29,665 nucleotides of DNA from JAUUSJ01 sp051880475 (lineage in GTDB: Bacteria; Bacillota; Clostridia; Lachnospirales; Lachnospiraceae). Shown here piece by piece: positions 6,934 through 15,101 of this stretch. The notes beneath the pieces are model-generated. The model was given only the letters and a program-made list of their open reading frames with translations, made no database searches and was not told the DNA's origin. A program made the position numbers and the translations under genes. The stretch covers positions 1 to 29,665 of the forward strand of contig JBJEOA010000057.1 of NCBI GenBank assembly GCA_051880475.1, written 5' to 3'. How positions within the stretch are numbered: position 1 is the first letter of the stretch; every line of letters begins with the position of its first letter.

Positions 6934-8202
6934 ATGAGTCCATCTACGATAACTTTACTCTTTCTTCTATTTGCGGTAGTTATGTTTGTTTTTGAAAAGA
7001 TACCGCTTGGAGTTACTTCAATGATTGTCTGTATTGGATTAGTTGTAACGGGAGTACTTGATGTAAAAACAGCTTTTGCGGGATTTATTGACAGTAATGT
7101 CATTTTGTTTGTTGCAATGTTTATTGTTGGAGGTGCATTGTTTGAAACAGGTATGGCAAATAAAATCGGTGGCATTGTAACAAAATTCGCTAAGACAGAA
7201 CGTATGTTAATTATTGCGATTATGGTAATCGTAGGTTTAATGAGTGGGATTTTATCTAATACGGGTACAGCAGCAGTATTAATTCCAGTAGTAATTGGAA
7301 TTGCTGCTAAGTCAGGATATAAGCGTTCACGTTTGTTAATGCCACTTGTATTTGCAGCTGCAATGGGAGGAAATCTTTCGTTAATTGGTGCACCGGGAAA
7401 TTTGATAGCACAAAGTGCATTGCAAGAGATAGGATTGAAATTTGGCTTTTTTGAATATGCCATCGTTGGAATACCAATTTTGGTCGTAGGTATTATTTTC
7501 TATGCAACAGTTGGCTATAATCTGCTTCCAAGTCATGATGTAGAAGATGATGGTACATTTAACACAGATAAGGATTTTAGTGGAGTTCCATCATGGAAGC
7601 AATGGCTATCTTTAATCATTCTGATATTGACTTTATTAGCAATGGTTTTTGAAGATAAAATTGGTATTAAACTTTGTATCTCTGGCGGAATTGGAGCATT
7701 GCTATTGATTTTGACTGGCGTTATTTCAGAGAAAGATGCCTTAAAATCAATTGATTTAAAGACAATCTTCCTATTTGGAGGAACACTCTCTCTAGCATCT
7801 GCTCTTCAAAACACAGGAGCAGGTGAGATGATTGCTAATAAAGTAATTAGTGCATTAGGAGCAAATCCTTCCCCATATGTTTTGACATTAGTTGTATTTT
7901 TACTATGTTGTATAATGACAAATTTCATGTCTAATACAGCAACTACTGCATTGTTAGTTCCAATCTGTTTATCTATTGCTCAGGGAATGGGAGCAGATCC
8001 AAGAGCAGTGCTAATGGCGTGTGTAATCGGTGGTTCCTGTGCATATGCCACACCAATTGGAATGCCAGCTAATACTATGGTAGTAGGAGCTGGTGGATAT
8101 AAATTTATGGATTATGTAAAATCAGGTTTTCCATTGATTATTATTGCTACAATCGTAAGTATGATTATTCTTCCGATTGCATTCCCATTCTTTCCATCAT
8201 AA
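6934..8202 (+). CDS. DASS/SLC13-type dicarboxylate permease, probable L-tartrate transporter
   Basis: A 422-residue, very hydrophobic membrane protein of the divalent anion:sodium symporter (DASS, SLC13/ArsB-like) fold. About 11 membrane segments are visible. The two inverted-repeat signatures are present: SNTGTAAVLIP near residue 108 and SNTATTALLVP near residue 333, plus GNLSLIGAPGN in the first half. These SNT motifs form the sodium and carboxylate sites in characterised members. AGGAG precedes the ATG. It is the first gene of an operon with ttdA (42-base gap) and ttdB, so C4-dicarboxylate or L-tartrate uptake is expected. E. coli ttdT encodes a DASS transporter in the same role but is longer. 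Na+ symport versus tartrate/succinate antiport cannot be told from sequence. Confidence 0.82.
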   Translation: MSPSTITLLFLLFAVVMFVFEKIPLGVTSMIVCIGLVVTGVLDVKTAFAGFIDSNVILFVAMFIVGGALFETGMANKIGGIVTKFAKTERMLIIAIMVIVGLMSGILSNTGTAAVLIPVVIGIAAKSGYKRSRLLMPLVFAAAMGGNLSLIGAPGNLIAQSALQEIGLKFGFFEYAIVGIPILVVGIIFYATVGYNLLPSHDVEDDGTFNTDKDFSGVPSWKQWLSLIILILTLLAMVFEDKIGIKLCISGGIGALLLILTGVISEKDALKSIDLKTIFLFGGTLSLASALQNTGAGEMIANKVISALGANPSPYVLTLVVFLLCCIMTNFMSNTATTALLVPICLSIAQGMGADPRAVLMACVIGGSCAYATPIGMPANTMVVGAGGYKFMDYVKSGFPLIIIATIVSMIILPIAFPFFPS

Positions 8203-8244
8203 TCGAGTAATAAATTAGAAATAAAAATAAAAAGGAGGACAAAA

Positions 8245-9144
8245 ATGAGTAAAAAGGAACAAGTTGAACAGCTTACAAATTATATGGCAAAATTTGTAGC
8301 TTATATTGGAAAAGTATTACCAGATGATATTATTGCAAAATTAGATGAGCTTGCAGAAAAAGAGGATAGTTCTCTTTCTAAAGTAATCTATGAAACAATG
8401 AAAAGAAATCAAGTATTAGCAAAAGAATTGGATAGACCAAGTTGCCAAGATACTGGTGTTTTGCAGTTTTGGGTAAAATGTGGAACAAATTTTCCATTAA
8501 TTGGAGAATTGGAAACATTATTAAAAGAGGCTGTTGTAAAAGCAACTTTTGAAGCACCACTTCGTCATAATAGTGTTGAAACATTTGATGAGTATAATAC
8601 TGGAAAAAATGTTGGAAAAGGTACACCAACAGTGTTTTGGGATATTGTACCAGATAGCGATAAGTGTGAAATTTATACTTATATGGCTGGTGGCGGATGT
8701 ACTCTTCCTGGAAAAGCAATGGTTTTAATGCCAGGTGCAGGGTATGAAGGTGTAACAAAATTTGTTATGGACGTAATGACATCTTACGGATTAAATGCCT
8801 GTCCTCCACTTTTGGTAGGAGTTGGTGTTGCGACTTCTGTTGAAACAGCAGCATTATTATCAAAAAAAGCATTAATGAGACCACTTGGAAGTCATAATGA
8901 AAATGAACGTGCGGCATTAATGGAAAAATTACTTGAAGATGGTATTAATGCAATCGGTCTTGGACCACAAGGAATGGGAGGAAAATACTCTGTCATGGGT
9001 GTACATATTGAAAATACTGCAAGACATCCATCTGCAATTGGAGTTGCTGTTAACGTAGGATGCTGGTCACATAGAAGAGGTCATATTATTTTTGATAAGG
9101 ATCTCAATTATACAATTACTACACATTCGGGGGTGAATTTATAA
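8245..9144 (+). CDS. ttdA: L(+)-tartrate dehydratase alpha subunit
   Basis: A 299-residue class I iron-sulfur hydro-lyase alpha subunit. With TtdB it converts L-tartrate to oxaloacetate and water. Conserved blocks match E. coli TtdA along the whole length as I recall it: RPSCQDTG, APLRHN, FDEYNTGKN, WDIVPD, MAGGGCTLPG, NACPPLLVGVG, ATSVETAA, GLGPQGMGG, MGVHIE, RHPSAIGVAV and GCWSHRRG. Cys67, Cys186 and Cys273 are the three expected [4Fe-4S] ligands. Its size (E. coli TtdA is 303) and the two-gene split fit TtdAB. Fumarate hydratase class I alpha is the main alternative, because the families overlap; the motif-level match, the DASS permease, the divergent LysR and the downstream oxaloacetate decarboxylase favour tartrate. 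AAGGAGGA precedes the ATG. Confidence 0.85.
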   Translation: MSKKEQVEQLTNYMAKFVAYIGKVLPDDIIAKLDELAEKEDSSLSKVIYETMKRNQVLAKELDRPSCQDTGVLQFWVKCGTNFPLIGELETLLKEAVVKATFEAPLRHNSVETFDEYNTGKNVGKGTPTVFWDIVPDSDKCEIYTYMAGGGCTLPGKAMVLMPGAGYEGVTKFVMDVMTSYGLNACPPLLVGVGVATSVETAALLSKKALMRPLGSHNENERAALMEKLLEDGINAIGLGPQGMGGKYSVMGVHIENTARHPSAIGVAVNVGCWSHRRGHIIFDKDLNYTITTHSGVNL

Positions 9145-9770
9145 TGTTGGAAATCAAAGAGGGAAAGAAAATTTTAACGACACCTATATCGGACGCGGAT
9201 CTTGCTGATATACATATTGGAGATATTATTTATTTGAACGGAAGTATGACAACTTGCCGAGATGTTGCACATAGGCGATTGGTTGAAGCTGGACGTGAAC
9301 TTCCTGTAAATGTAAGAAACGCTGCAATATTCCATGCGGGTCCAATTATACGACCATTAGAAAATGATAAATTTGAAATGGTGTCTGTGGGTCCAACAAC
9401 AAGTATGCGTATGGAAAAATTCGAGAAAGAATTTGTTGAACAGACAGGAGTTAAGATTATCATTGGAAAAGGTGGAATGGGATCAAATACAGAATATGCC
9501 TGCAAAAATTATAAGGCAATCCATTGTGTATTTCCAGCAGGAAATGCAGTAGTAGCTGCTACAGAGGTAGAAGAAATTGTAGATGCACAGTGGCGTGATC
9601 TTGGAATGCCAGAGACATTATGGCATTGTCGCGTGAAAGAATTTGGACCATTAATTGTATCTATTGATACAGAGGGACGAAATTTGTTTGAAGAAAACAA
9701 AGTAATTTTTAACGAGAGAAAAGAAAAAGCAATTGAAGAAATCTGTAAGCAAGTGAGCTTTATTAAATAA
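9144..9770 (+). CDS. ttdB: L(+)-tartrate dehydratase beta subunit
   Basis: A 208-residue beta subunit, the C-terminal half of class I fumarase/tartrate dehydratase. The sequence follows TtdB closely: KILTTPIS, IGDIIYLNG, TCRDVAHRRL, AIFHAGPI, VSVGPTTSMRME, FVEQTGVKIIIGKGGMG, MPETLWHCRVKEFGPLIVSID and EEICKQVSFIK (compare the E. coli C-terminus EEICEHVHYIK). Its ATG overlaps the ttdA stop by one base (TAATG), so translational coupling is likely. It carries a six-residue N-terminal extension before KKILTTP compared with the E. coli protein. A strong terminator follows, closing the permease-ttdA-ttdB operon. Confidence 0.86.
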   Translation: MLEIKEGKKILTTPISDADLADIHIGDIIYLNGSMTTCRDVAHRRLVEAGRELPVNVRNAAIFHAGPIIRPLENDKFEMVSVGPTTSMRMEKFEKEFVEQTGVKIIIGKGGMGSNTEYACKNYKAIHCVFPAGNAVVAATEVEEIVDAQWRDLGMPETLWHCRVKEFGPLIVSIDTEGRNLFEENKVIFNERKEKAIEEICKQVSFIK

Positions 9771-9854
9771 TTGGTTAGAACTATTTTATAAACCTCAATA
9801 TTTTGCCATAATGATTTAAAATTATTTAATAAAATTCAAATTTCTGTCAAATTT

Positions 9855-9900
9855 GACCATACAAAGAAAAATACTGCCAGTTTCTTTGTATGGTCTTTTC
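9855..9900 (+). terminator. Strong rho-independent terminator of the tartrate operon
   Basis: A perfect 15-bp stem (GACCATACAAAGAAA at 9855-9869 with its exact complement at 9881-9895) around an 11-base loop, followed by TTTTC. It separates the ttd operon from the decarboxylase cluster. Confidence 0.9.
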
Positions 9901-10167
9901 TAAATATATATTTCTAATGGAATTATTTATGTAAATTGAGACAAAAAATGATTATAATATAGGTTTAAAGCATAGAGAAAGAGCATTGAAAATAAGTTTT
10001 ATTGAAGCATTTACTGGAAAAAAATTGAATAAAATAATGTCAAAAAATATCAAAACCTATAAGAACCCTCTTGCAAAGAGGGTAAAAGTTTGTTAAACTT
10101 ATACACGGAAAAAATTTGGTTTTCTTTTATGATGGCAAATAGAAAAAAGAATAATGGAGGACAAAAA
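9901..10167 (+). promoter_or_regulatory. Leader region of the Na+-pump decarboxylase cluster
   Basis: This gene-free stretch after the ttd terminator holds a TATAAT (9953-9958) without a good -35 box at the usual distance, so the promoter is uncertain. Further down are two hairpins: ACCCTCTT/AAGAGGGT (10065-10083, 3-base loop) and AAGTTT/AAACTT (10086-10100, 3-base loop). Neither is followed by a T-tract. If transcription starts near 9965, the leader is about 200 bases, long for this window. I recognise no known riboswitch class in it. Confidence 0.4.
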
Positions 10168-11592
10168 ATGAGTAAGACAAAAATGTCAGCAAGAGAAAGA
10201 ATTGAATCTCTTCTTGATGAGTCAAGTTTTGTTGAAGTTGGTACTTATGTGACAAGCAGAAGTACAGATTTTAACATGAACGCTTCTGAGAACCCTGGTG
10301 ATGGTGTTATTACTGGTTATGGTGTTGTGGATGGACGTCTTGTTTACGTTTATAGCCAAGACTATGCAGTACTTGGGGGCTCTATCGGTGAGATGCACGC
10401 TAAGAAAATTGAGCATATTTATGAGCTCGCTATGAAAGTTGGCGCACCAGTTATCGGTTTGATTGACTGTGCTGGTCTTAGACTTCAAGAATCGGTAGAT
10501 GGACTTGGAAGTTTTGGTAAATTATTTCAGATGATGTCACTTGCATCTGGATCTATTATGCAGTTAAGTGGCGTTTTTGGAATATGTGGCGGCGGTGCTG
10601 GTCTTATTCCAACACTTACAGATTTAACTGTAATGGAAAAAGAAAACGGTGCATTATTTGTAAATAGTCCTAATACATTAGATGGAAGCAGCAAAGAGAA
10701 ATTAGACACTTCAAGTTCTGATTTCCAGAAGGAAAATGTAAGTTCTGTAGATTTCGTAGAAGAGGACGAGTTAGCAGTTCTTGGAAGACTTCGCCAGTTA
10801 GTTGCCATGCTTCCTGCAAATTTTGAAGATAATAGTAACTTTGAAGATTGTACAGATGATTTAAATCGCATTATTCCTGAGTTAGATGCTTATGAGGAAG
10901 ATGCGGCATCTATCTTTACTTTAATCGCAGATAATCAGGCATTTGTAGAATGTAAAAAAGATTATGCAAAAGATATGGTTACAGGATTTATCCGTTTAAA
11001 CGGAGTGACAGTTGGCTGTGTTGGTAACCAGTATAAAGAGTCTAAAGGAGCACTCTCTTCTAAGGCTGCATATAAAGCAGCAGAGTTTGTAAAGCTATGT
11101 GACGCATTTGCTATTCCTGTACTTAGCATTTCTAATGCATCATCTTTTAAGGCAACTGTTCATGAAGAGAAGACAATCGCAAAAGCAGCAGCAAAATTAA
11201 CTTATGCATTTGCATCTGCGACAGTGCCAAAGGTAAATCTTTTAGTAGGTAAATCTTTTGGAACACCTTATATTGCAATGAACTCTAAGTCTATCGGTGC
11301 AGATATTGAGTTTGCTTGGCCAGACGCTAAAGTTGGCATGATGGATGCAAAAGAGGCTGTAAAAATTATGTATGCAGATGAGATTGCAAAGAGCGAGGAT
11401 AAGGTAACTTTTATCGCTGAGAAGGCAAATGAGTATGAACAACTCCAGTCAAGTGCCATGGCGGCAGCAAAACGTGGTTATGTAGATGATATTATTGAGC
11501 CAGATGCGACAAGAAAACGTGTCATTGCGGCTTTTGAGATGTTATTTACAAAACAAGATAATGTCCCAGCTAAGAAACACGGCACAGTATAA
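10168..11592 (+). CDS. Divergent 12S/MmdA-like biotin-dependent carboxyltransferase subunit
   Basis: A 474-residue protein with the two crotonase-like halves of the acyl-CoA carboxyltransferase beta family (MmdA, transcarboxylase 12S, PccB). Family landmarks include SARERIESLLD (7-17), GDGVITGYG, MKVGAPVIGLID, ATVPKVNLLVGK and MNSKSIGADIEFAWP. Several hallmarks differ: the usual SGGAR reads CAGLR (101-105), the usual DVPGF block reads NASSF (323-327), and the usual GGAY reads GTPY (365-368), while GGGAG (141-145) is kept. The start at 10168 follows ATGGAGGACA; the frame stays open 26 codons upstream without family similarity. It leads a cluster with OadG, biotin carrier, OadB and a PycB-type carboxyltransferase. 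It may be a second carboxyltransferase or a structural subunit; a methylmalonyl-CoA activity should not be assumed. Confidence 0.75.
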   Translation: MSKTKMSARERIESLLDESSFVEVGTYVTSRSTDFNMNASENPGDGVITGYGVVDGRLVYVYSQDYAVLGGSIGEMHAKKIEHIYELAMKVGAPVIGLIDCAGLRLQESVDGLGSFGKLFQMMSLASGSIMQLSGVFGICGGGAGLIPTLTDLTVMEKENGALFVNSPNTLDGSSKEKLDTSSSDFQKENVSSVDFVEEDELAVLGRLRQLVAMLPANFEDNSNFEDCTDDLNRIIPELDAYEEDAASIFTLIADNQAFVECKKDYAKDMVTGFIRLNGVTVGCVGNQYKESKGALSSKAAYKAAEFVKLCDAFAIPVLSISNASSFKATVHEEKTIAKAAAKLTYAFASATVPKVNLLVGKSFGTPYIAMNSKSIGADIEFAWPDAKVGMMDAKEAVKIMYADEIAKSEDKVTFIAEKANEYEQLQSSAMAAAKRGYVDDIIEPDATRKRVIAAFEMLFTKQDNVPAKKHGTV

Positions 11593-11609
11593 TAAGGAGT
11601 GAATGTGAG

Positions 11610-11936
11610 ATGATATTACGAGCATTATTGAATACTGTTATGGGTATGGGAACTGTATTTGTCGTTTTGATTTTCATTTCCTTTATCATTTCATTATTCA
11701 AATATATTTCTGTTATTCAGGAAAAATTTAGTAAGAAAGATGCACAGCCAGCTCCAGTCCCAAAAGCAGCTCCAGTGCCAGTAGCAGTTGAGGAGGAAGA
11801 AGAGGAGCTTGTGGATGATGCAGAGTTAGTTGCAGTTATCACAGCAGCAATTATGGCTTCTTGCCAAACTACAAATGCAGTTTCAGCCGATAAGTTGGTA
11901 GTTAAGTCTATCCGTCGTGCGAGAAAAAGAGTGTAA
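11610..11936 (+). CDS. oadG: OadG-family gamma subunit of Na+-translocating decarboxylase
   Basis: A 108-residue small membrane subunit. One N-terminal transmembrane helix (about 8-33, MGMGTVFVVLIFISFIISLF) leads into a Pro/Ala linker (about 46-62), an acidic stretch (VEEEEEELVDD), and the conserved soluble tail DDAELVAVITAAIMA...ADKLVVKSIRR. In known pumps this subunit holds the alpha and beta subunits together. The tail here has none of the metal-binding histidines of the Klebsiella OadG tail, like other short clostridial versions. AAGGAGTG lies upstream, 17 bases after the carboxyltransferase stop. Confidence 0.85.
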   Translation: MILRALLNTVMGMGTVFVVLIFISFIISLFKYISVIQEKFSKKDAQPAPVPKAAPVPVAVEEEEEELVDDAELVAVITAAIMASCQTTNAVSADKLVVKSIRRARKRV

Positions 11937-11957
11937 ACGTTTAGGAGGAATAGATAG

Positions 11958-12332
11958 ATGAAAAATTATAGAATTACAGTAAACGGAACAGCTTATGACG
12001 TAGTAGTCGAAGAGTTAGAAGAGGGTGCAGTAGCTGCAGCTCCAGTGGCAAGTGCACCAGCCGCAAAACCAGCAGCAAAACCAGCTCCTAAAAAGAAAGC
12101 AGCAGCAGGTGGACAAGGAAGCGTTAAAATTTCTTCTCCAATGCCAGGTAAGATTTTGTCTGTTAAGGCCACAGCAGGTTCAGCTGTATCTAAGGGAGAT
12201 GTCATTATGGTATTAGAGGCAATGAAGATGGAAAATGAAATCGTGGCTCCACAAGATGGAACAATTGCATCTATCGACGTTAGCGAAGGTGCATCTGTAG
12301 AGGCAGGCGATACATTAGCTTCCATGAACTAA
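11958..12332 (+). CDS. Biotin carrier protein of the decarboxylase (1.3S/MmdC-like)
   Basis: A 124-residue biotin acceptor protein. A short N-terminal strand region (1-25, MKNYRITVNGTAYDVVVEE) is followed by a flexible Ala/Pro/Lys linker (about 24-52) and the biotinyl domain (about 54-124). The biotinylation motif EAMKMEN places the modified lysine at Lys90, 34 residues from the C-terminus, as is typical. It shuttles the carboxyl group from the soluble carboxyltransferase to the membrane decarboxylase OadB. TAGGAGG precedes the ATG. It is a separate protein because the OadA-like subunit here lacks its own biotinyl domain. Confidence 0.92.
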   Translation: MKNYRITVNGTAYDVVVEELEEGAVAAAPVASAPAAKPAAKPAPKKKAAAGGQGSVKISSPMPGKILSVKATAGSAVSKGDVIMVLEAMKMENEIVAPQDGTIASIDVSEGASVEAGDTLASMN

Positions 12333-12368
12333 AGTAAATAATCTGATACTATAATGGGAGGTTAAAAA

Positions 12369-13493
12369 ATGAGTTATATTATAGATACAATGACAGGATT
12401 AGCGAAATCGACAGGATTTGCGTTTTTAAATCCAGGAAATTTCCTTATGATTGTCGTTGCATTAATCTTTTTATATTTAGCCATTGCAAAAGAATATGAA
12501 CCTCTTTTGCTCTTACCGATTTCTTTTGGTATGTTATTGGTTAATCTTTATCCAGATATTATGGCTGAGGGCGGACTCCTTCATTATTTCTACTTATTAG
12601 ATGAGTGGAGTATTCTTCCTTCCCTTATTTTCCTCGGTGTAGGAGCATTGACAGACTTTGGTCCATTGATTGCCAATCCAAAAAGCTTTTTGCTCGGTGC
12701 GGCAGCGCAGTTTGGTATCTTTTCTGCCTATCTTATGGCTATCGTTTTAGGATTTAATGATAAGGCAGCTGCAGCTGTGTCTATTATCGGTGGAGCGGAC
12801 GGTCCTACTTCTATCTTCCTTGCAGGTAAGCTTGGACAGACAGCATTGATGGGACCAATTGCTGTGGCAGCATATTCTTATATGTCACTTGTTCCTATTA
12901 TTCAGCCACCAATTATGAAACTTTTGACAACAGAAGAAGAGCGTAAGATTAAGATGGAGCAGCTTAGACCAGTTTCTAAACTTGAGAAAATCTTATTCCC
13001 AATCATTGTTACAATCGTTGTCGTACTTATTTTACCATCCACAGCACCACTTGTAGGTATGTTAATGCTTGGTAATTTATTTAGAGAATCCGGAGTAGTA
13101 AAACAGTTATCTGAGACAGCTTCGAATGCGTTAATGTATATCGTCGTTATTATTCTTGGTACTTCTGTCGGTGCTACTACAAGTGCTGAGGCATTCTTAA
13201 ATTTCGCTACAATTAAGATTGTCGTTTTAGGTTTAGTTGCATTCGCAGTTGGAACAGCAGCAGGTGTCATTTTTGGTAAGCTTATGTGTAAAGTAACTGG
13301 CGGAAAGGTAAATCCTCTTATTGGTTCTGCAGGTGTATCAGCTGTGCCAATGGCAGCCAGAGTATCACAAAAAGTTGGATCTGAGGCGGACCCAACAAAC
13401 TTCTTATTAATGCATGCGATGGGACCAAACGTAGCCGGTGTTATCGGTACAGCGGTAGCGGCAGGTACTTTCATGGCAATCTTTGGTGTATAG
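12369..13493 (+). CDS. oadB: Na+-translocating decarboxylase beta subunit
   Basis: A 374-residue integral membrane protein with about ten helices, matching OadB/MmdB/GcdB. It decarboxylates carboxybiotin and uses the energy to pump Na+ outward. The signature GGADGPTSIFLAGKL contains the aspartate that is essential in Klebsiella OadB. Other family blocks are SILPSLIFLGVGALTDFGPLIANP, SVGATTSAEAFL and GPNVAGVIGTAVAAGTF. Length agrees with MmdB-type subunits rather than the longer OadB of enterobacteria. GGGAGG precedes the ATG. The following gene's frame opens within its last codons, but translation there most likely begins 25 bases after this stop. Confidence 0.93.
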   Translation: MSYIIDTMTGLAKSTGFAFLNPGNFLMIVVALIFLYLAIAKEYEPLLLLPISFGMLLVNLYPDIMAEGGLLHYFYLLDEWSILPSLIFLGVGALTDFGPLIANPKSFLLGAAAQFGIFSAYLMAIVLGFNDKAAAAVSIIGGADGPTSIFLAGKLGQTALMGPIAVAAYSYMSLVPIIQPPIMKLLTTEEERKIKMEQLRPVSKLEKILFPIIVTIVVVLILPSTAPLVGMLMLGNLFRESGVVKQLSETASNALMYIVVIILGTSVGATTSAEAFLNFATIKIVVLGLVAFAVGTAAGVIFGKLMCKVTGGKVNPLIGSAGVSAVPMAARVSQKVGSEADPTNFLLMHAMGPNVAGVIGTAVAAGTFMAIFGV

Positions 13494-13518
13494 GAAAGGA
13501 TATAGGAGGTCAGAAAGA

Positions 13519-14931
13519 ATGGCAGAACAAATTAAAAAACCAGTTAAAATTACGGAAACAATTTTGCGTGATGCTCATCAGTCTTTGATTGCTACAAGAA
13601 TGACAACAGAGCAGATGCTTCCGATTATTGATAAAATGGATAAAGTTGGATACCATGCGGTAGAGTGCTGGGGAGGAGCTACTTTTGATGCCAGCCTTCG
13701 TTTCTTAAAGGAAGACCCATGGGAGAGACTTAGAAAATTAAGAAATGGATTTAAAAATACAAAATTACAGATGTTATTTAGAGGACAAAATATTTTAGGA
13801 TATCGTCACTATGCAGATGACGTAGTTGAGTATTTTGTACAAAAATCTATTGCAAATGGTATTGATATCATCCGTATTTTTGATGCATTAAATGATATTA
13901 GAAACTTAGAATGTGCTGTAAAGGCAACAAATAAAGAAAAAGGACATGCTCAAATCGCTATTAGCTATACACTTGGTGATGCTTATACAGAAGATTACTA
14001 TGTAAATATGGCAAAGAGTATTGAAAATATTGGTGCAGATTCTATCTGTATTAAGGATATGGCAGGTCTTTTAGTTCCTTATGAGGCAGAAAAACTTGTT
14101 AAGGCATTGAAGAGTGCAGTTAAAATCCCTATCGAGCTTCACACACATTATACAAGTGGTGTTGCTGGAATGACTTATATGAAAGCAGTTGAGGCAGGAT
14201 GTGATATTATTGACACTGCTATCTCTCCATTTGCTATGGGTACTAGCCAGCCAGCTACTGAGGTTATGGTAGAGACATTTAAGGGAACTCTATACGATAC
14301 AGGATATGACCAGAACTTACTTGCTGAGATTGCGGATTACTTTAGACCAATGCGTGATGAGGCGTTAGCTAGCGGATTATTAAATCCAAAGGTAATGGGT
14401 GTTGATATTAAGACATTATTATACCAAGTACCAGGCGGTATGCTTTCTAACTTAGTATCTCAGTTAAAAGAGCAAAAAGCAGAGGATAAATACTATGATG
14501 TATTAAAAGAAATTCCTCGCGTAAGAAAAGACTTTGGTGAGCCACCACTAGTAACACCATCTAGCCAGATTGTCGGTACACAGGCGGTTCTTAATGTATT
14601 ATCAGGTGAGAGATATAAGATGATTACAAAAGAGTCTAAGGCTGTTCTTCGCGGAGAGTACGGTAAGACAGCAAAACCTGTTAATGCAGAGGTTCAAAAG
14701 AAAGCACTCGGCGACCAGGAGCCTATCACATGTCGTCCAGCGGATTTATTAGCTCCAGAGCTTGATAAAATTGAGGCAGAGATGAGTCAGTGGAAAGAGC
14801 AAGATGAGGATGTATTGTCTTATGCATTATTCCCACAGGTTGCAACAGAATTCTTTAAGTATAGAAGTGCTCAAAAGAATAAGATTGACCCAGCAGTTGC
14901 GGATGAAAAAAATAAGGCTTATCCAGTCTAA
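13519..14931 (+). CDS. oadA: Oxaloacetate decarboxylase alpha / pyruvate carboxylase B-type carboxyltransferase (5S-like)
   Basis: A 470-residue DRE-TIM-barrel carboxyltransferase. It moves the carboxyl group between oxaloacetate and biotin, releasing pyruvate. Motifs include ETILRDAHQSLIATRM near the N-terminus, ATFDASLRFLKEDPWERL, RGQNILGYRHYADDVV, CIKDMAGLL with the lysine that is carboxylated in relatives, and ELHTHYTSG with the two metal-binding histidines. It stops before the biotinyl domain found in Klebsiella OadA (about 590 residues), so it resembles transcarboxylase 5S and PycB and must use the separate biotin carrier. The start at 13519 follows ATAGGAGGTC; an upstream in-frame start would overlap oadB. 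A terminator follows, closing the cluster. Confidence 0.9.
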   Translation: MAEQIKKPVKITETILRDAHQSLIATRMTTEQMLPIIDKMDKVGYHAVECWGGATFDASLRFLKEDPWERLRKLRNGFKNTKLQMLFRGQNILGYRHYADDVVEYFVQKSIANGIDIIRIFDALNDIRNLECAVKATNKEKGHAQIAISYTLGDAYTEDYYVNMAKSIENIGADSICIKDMAGLLVPYEAEKLVKALKSAVKIPIELHTHYTSGVAGMTYMKAVEAGCDIIDTAISPFAMGTSQPATEVMVETFKGTLYDTGYDQNLLAEIADYFRPMRDEALASGLLNPKVMGVDIKTLLYQVPGGMLSNLVSQLKEQKAEDKYYDVLKEIPRVRKDFGEPPLVTPSSQIVGTQAVLNVLSGERYKMITKESKAVLRGEYGKTAKPVNAEVQKKALGDQEPITCRPADLLAPELDKIEAEMSQWKEQDEDVLSYALFPQVATEFFKYRSAQKNKIDPAVADEKNKAYPV

Positions 14932-14955
14932 ATTATTTAATCATATAAGGGAAAA

Positions 14956-14990
14956 AGTAGTCAGAGATAGAATTCTCTGGCTTCTTTTTT
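14956..14990 (+). terminator. Rho-independent terminator after the decarboxylase cluster
   Basis: A 12-position stem (AGTAGTCAGAGA at 14956-14967 against TCTCTGGCTTCT at 14974-14985, one mismatch and one wobble) runs into a T-tract. Confidence 0.85.
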
Positions 14991-15050
14991 ATTGAAACGT
15001 TCTTTGTTTTATCCCATTATACGATAGCGAGTTATTATAAAATTATCGTT

Positions 15051-15078
15051 TGCTTTCATATGCTTGCTTTCATATGCT
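15051..15078. repeat. Two perfect tandem copies of a 14-bp unit
   Basis: TGCTTTCATATGCT occurs twice head to tail (15051-15064, 15065-15078), 24 bases upstream of the -35 box of the RpiR regulator gene. It could be a pair of protein sites or a simple slippage duplication. Confidence 0.6.
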
Positions 15079-15101
15079 GTCGTGTGAAATTGAAACTTTG
15101 C

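Noticed and set aside
6885..7463. A 192-codon open frame on the minus strand across the permease gene
   Set aside because: It is antisense to a clear DASS transporter, has low-complexity Ile/Pro/Asn/Thr-rich sequence typical of antisense hydrophobic codons, and has no ribosome site.
8245..9770. Annotation as class I fumarate hydratase alpha and beta
   Set aside because: Motif order, subunit sizes, C-terminal residues and neighbours match TtdAB better; fumarase remains the main alternative and needs a tree.
10090..10167. N-terminal extension of the 12S-like carboxyltransferase
   Set aside because: The upstream codons have no family similarity, and the good ribosome site is placed for the ATG at 10168.
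10168..14931. Annotation of the whole cluster as methylmalonyl-CoA decarboxylase
   Set aside because: It includes an oxaloacetate/pyruvate-type carboxyltransferase, and the MmdA-like subunit lacks several family motifs.
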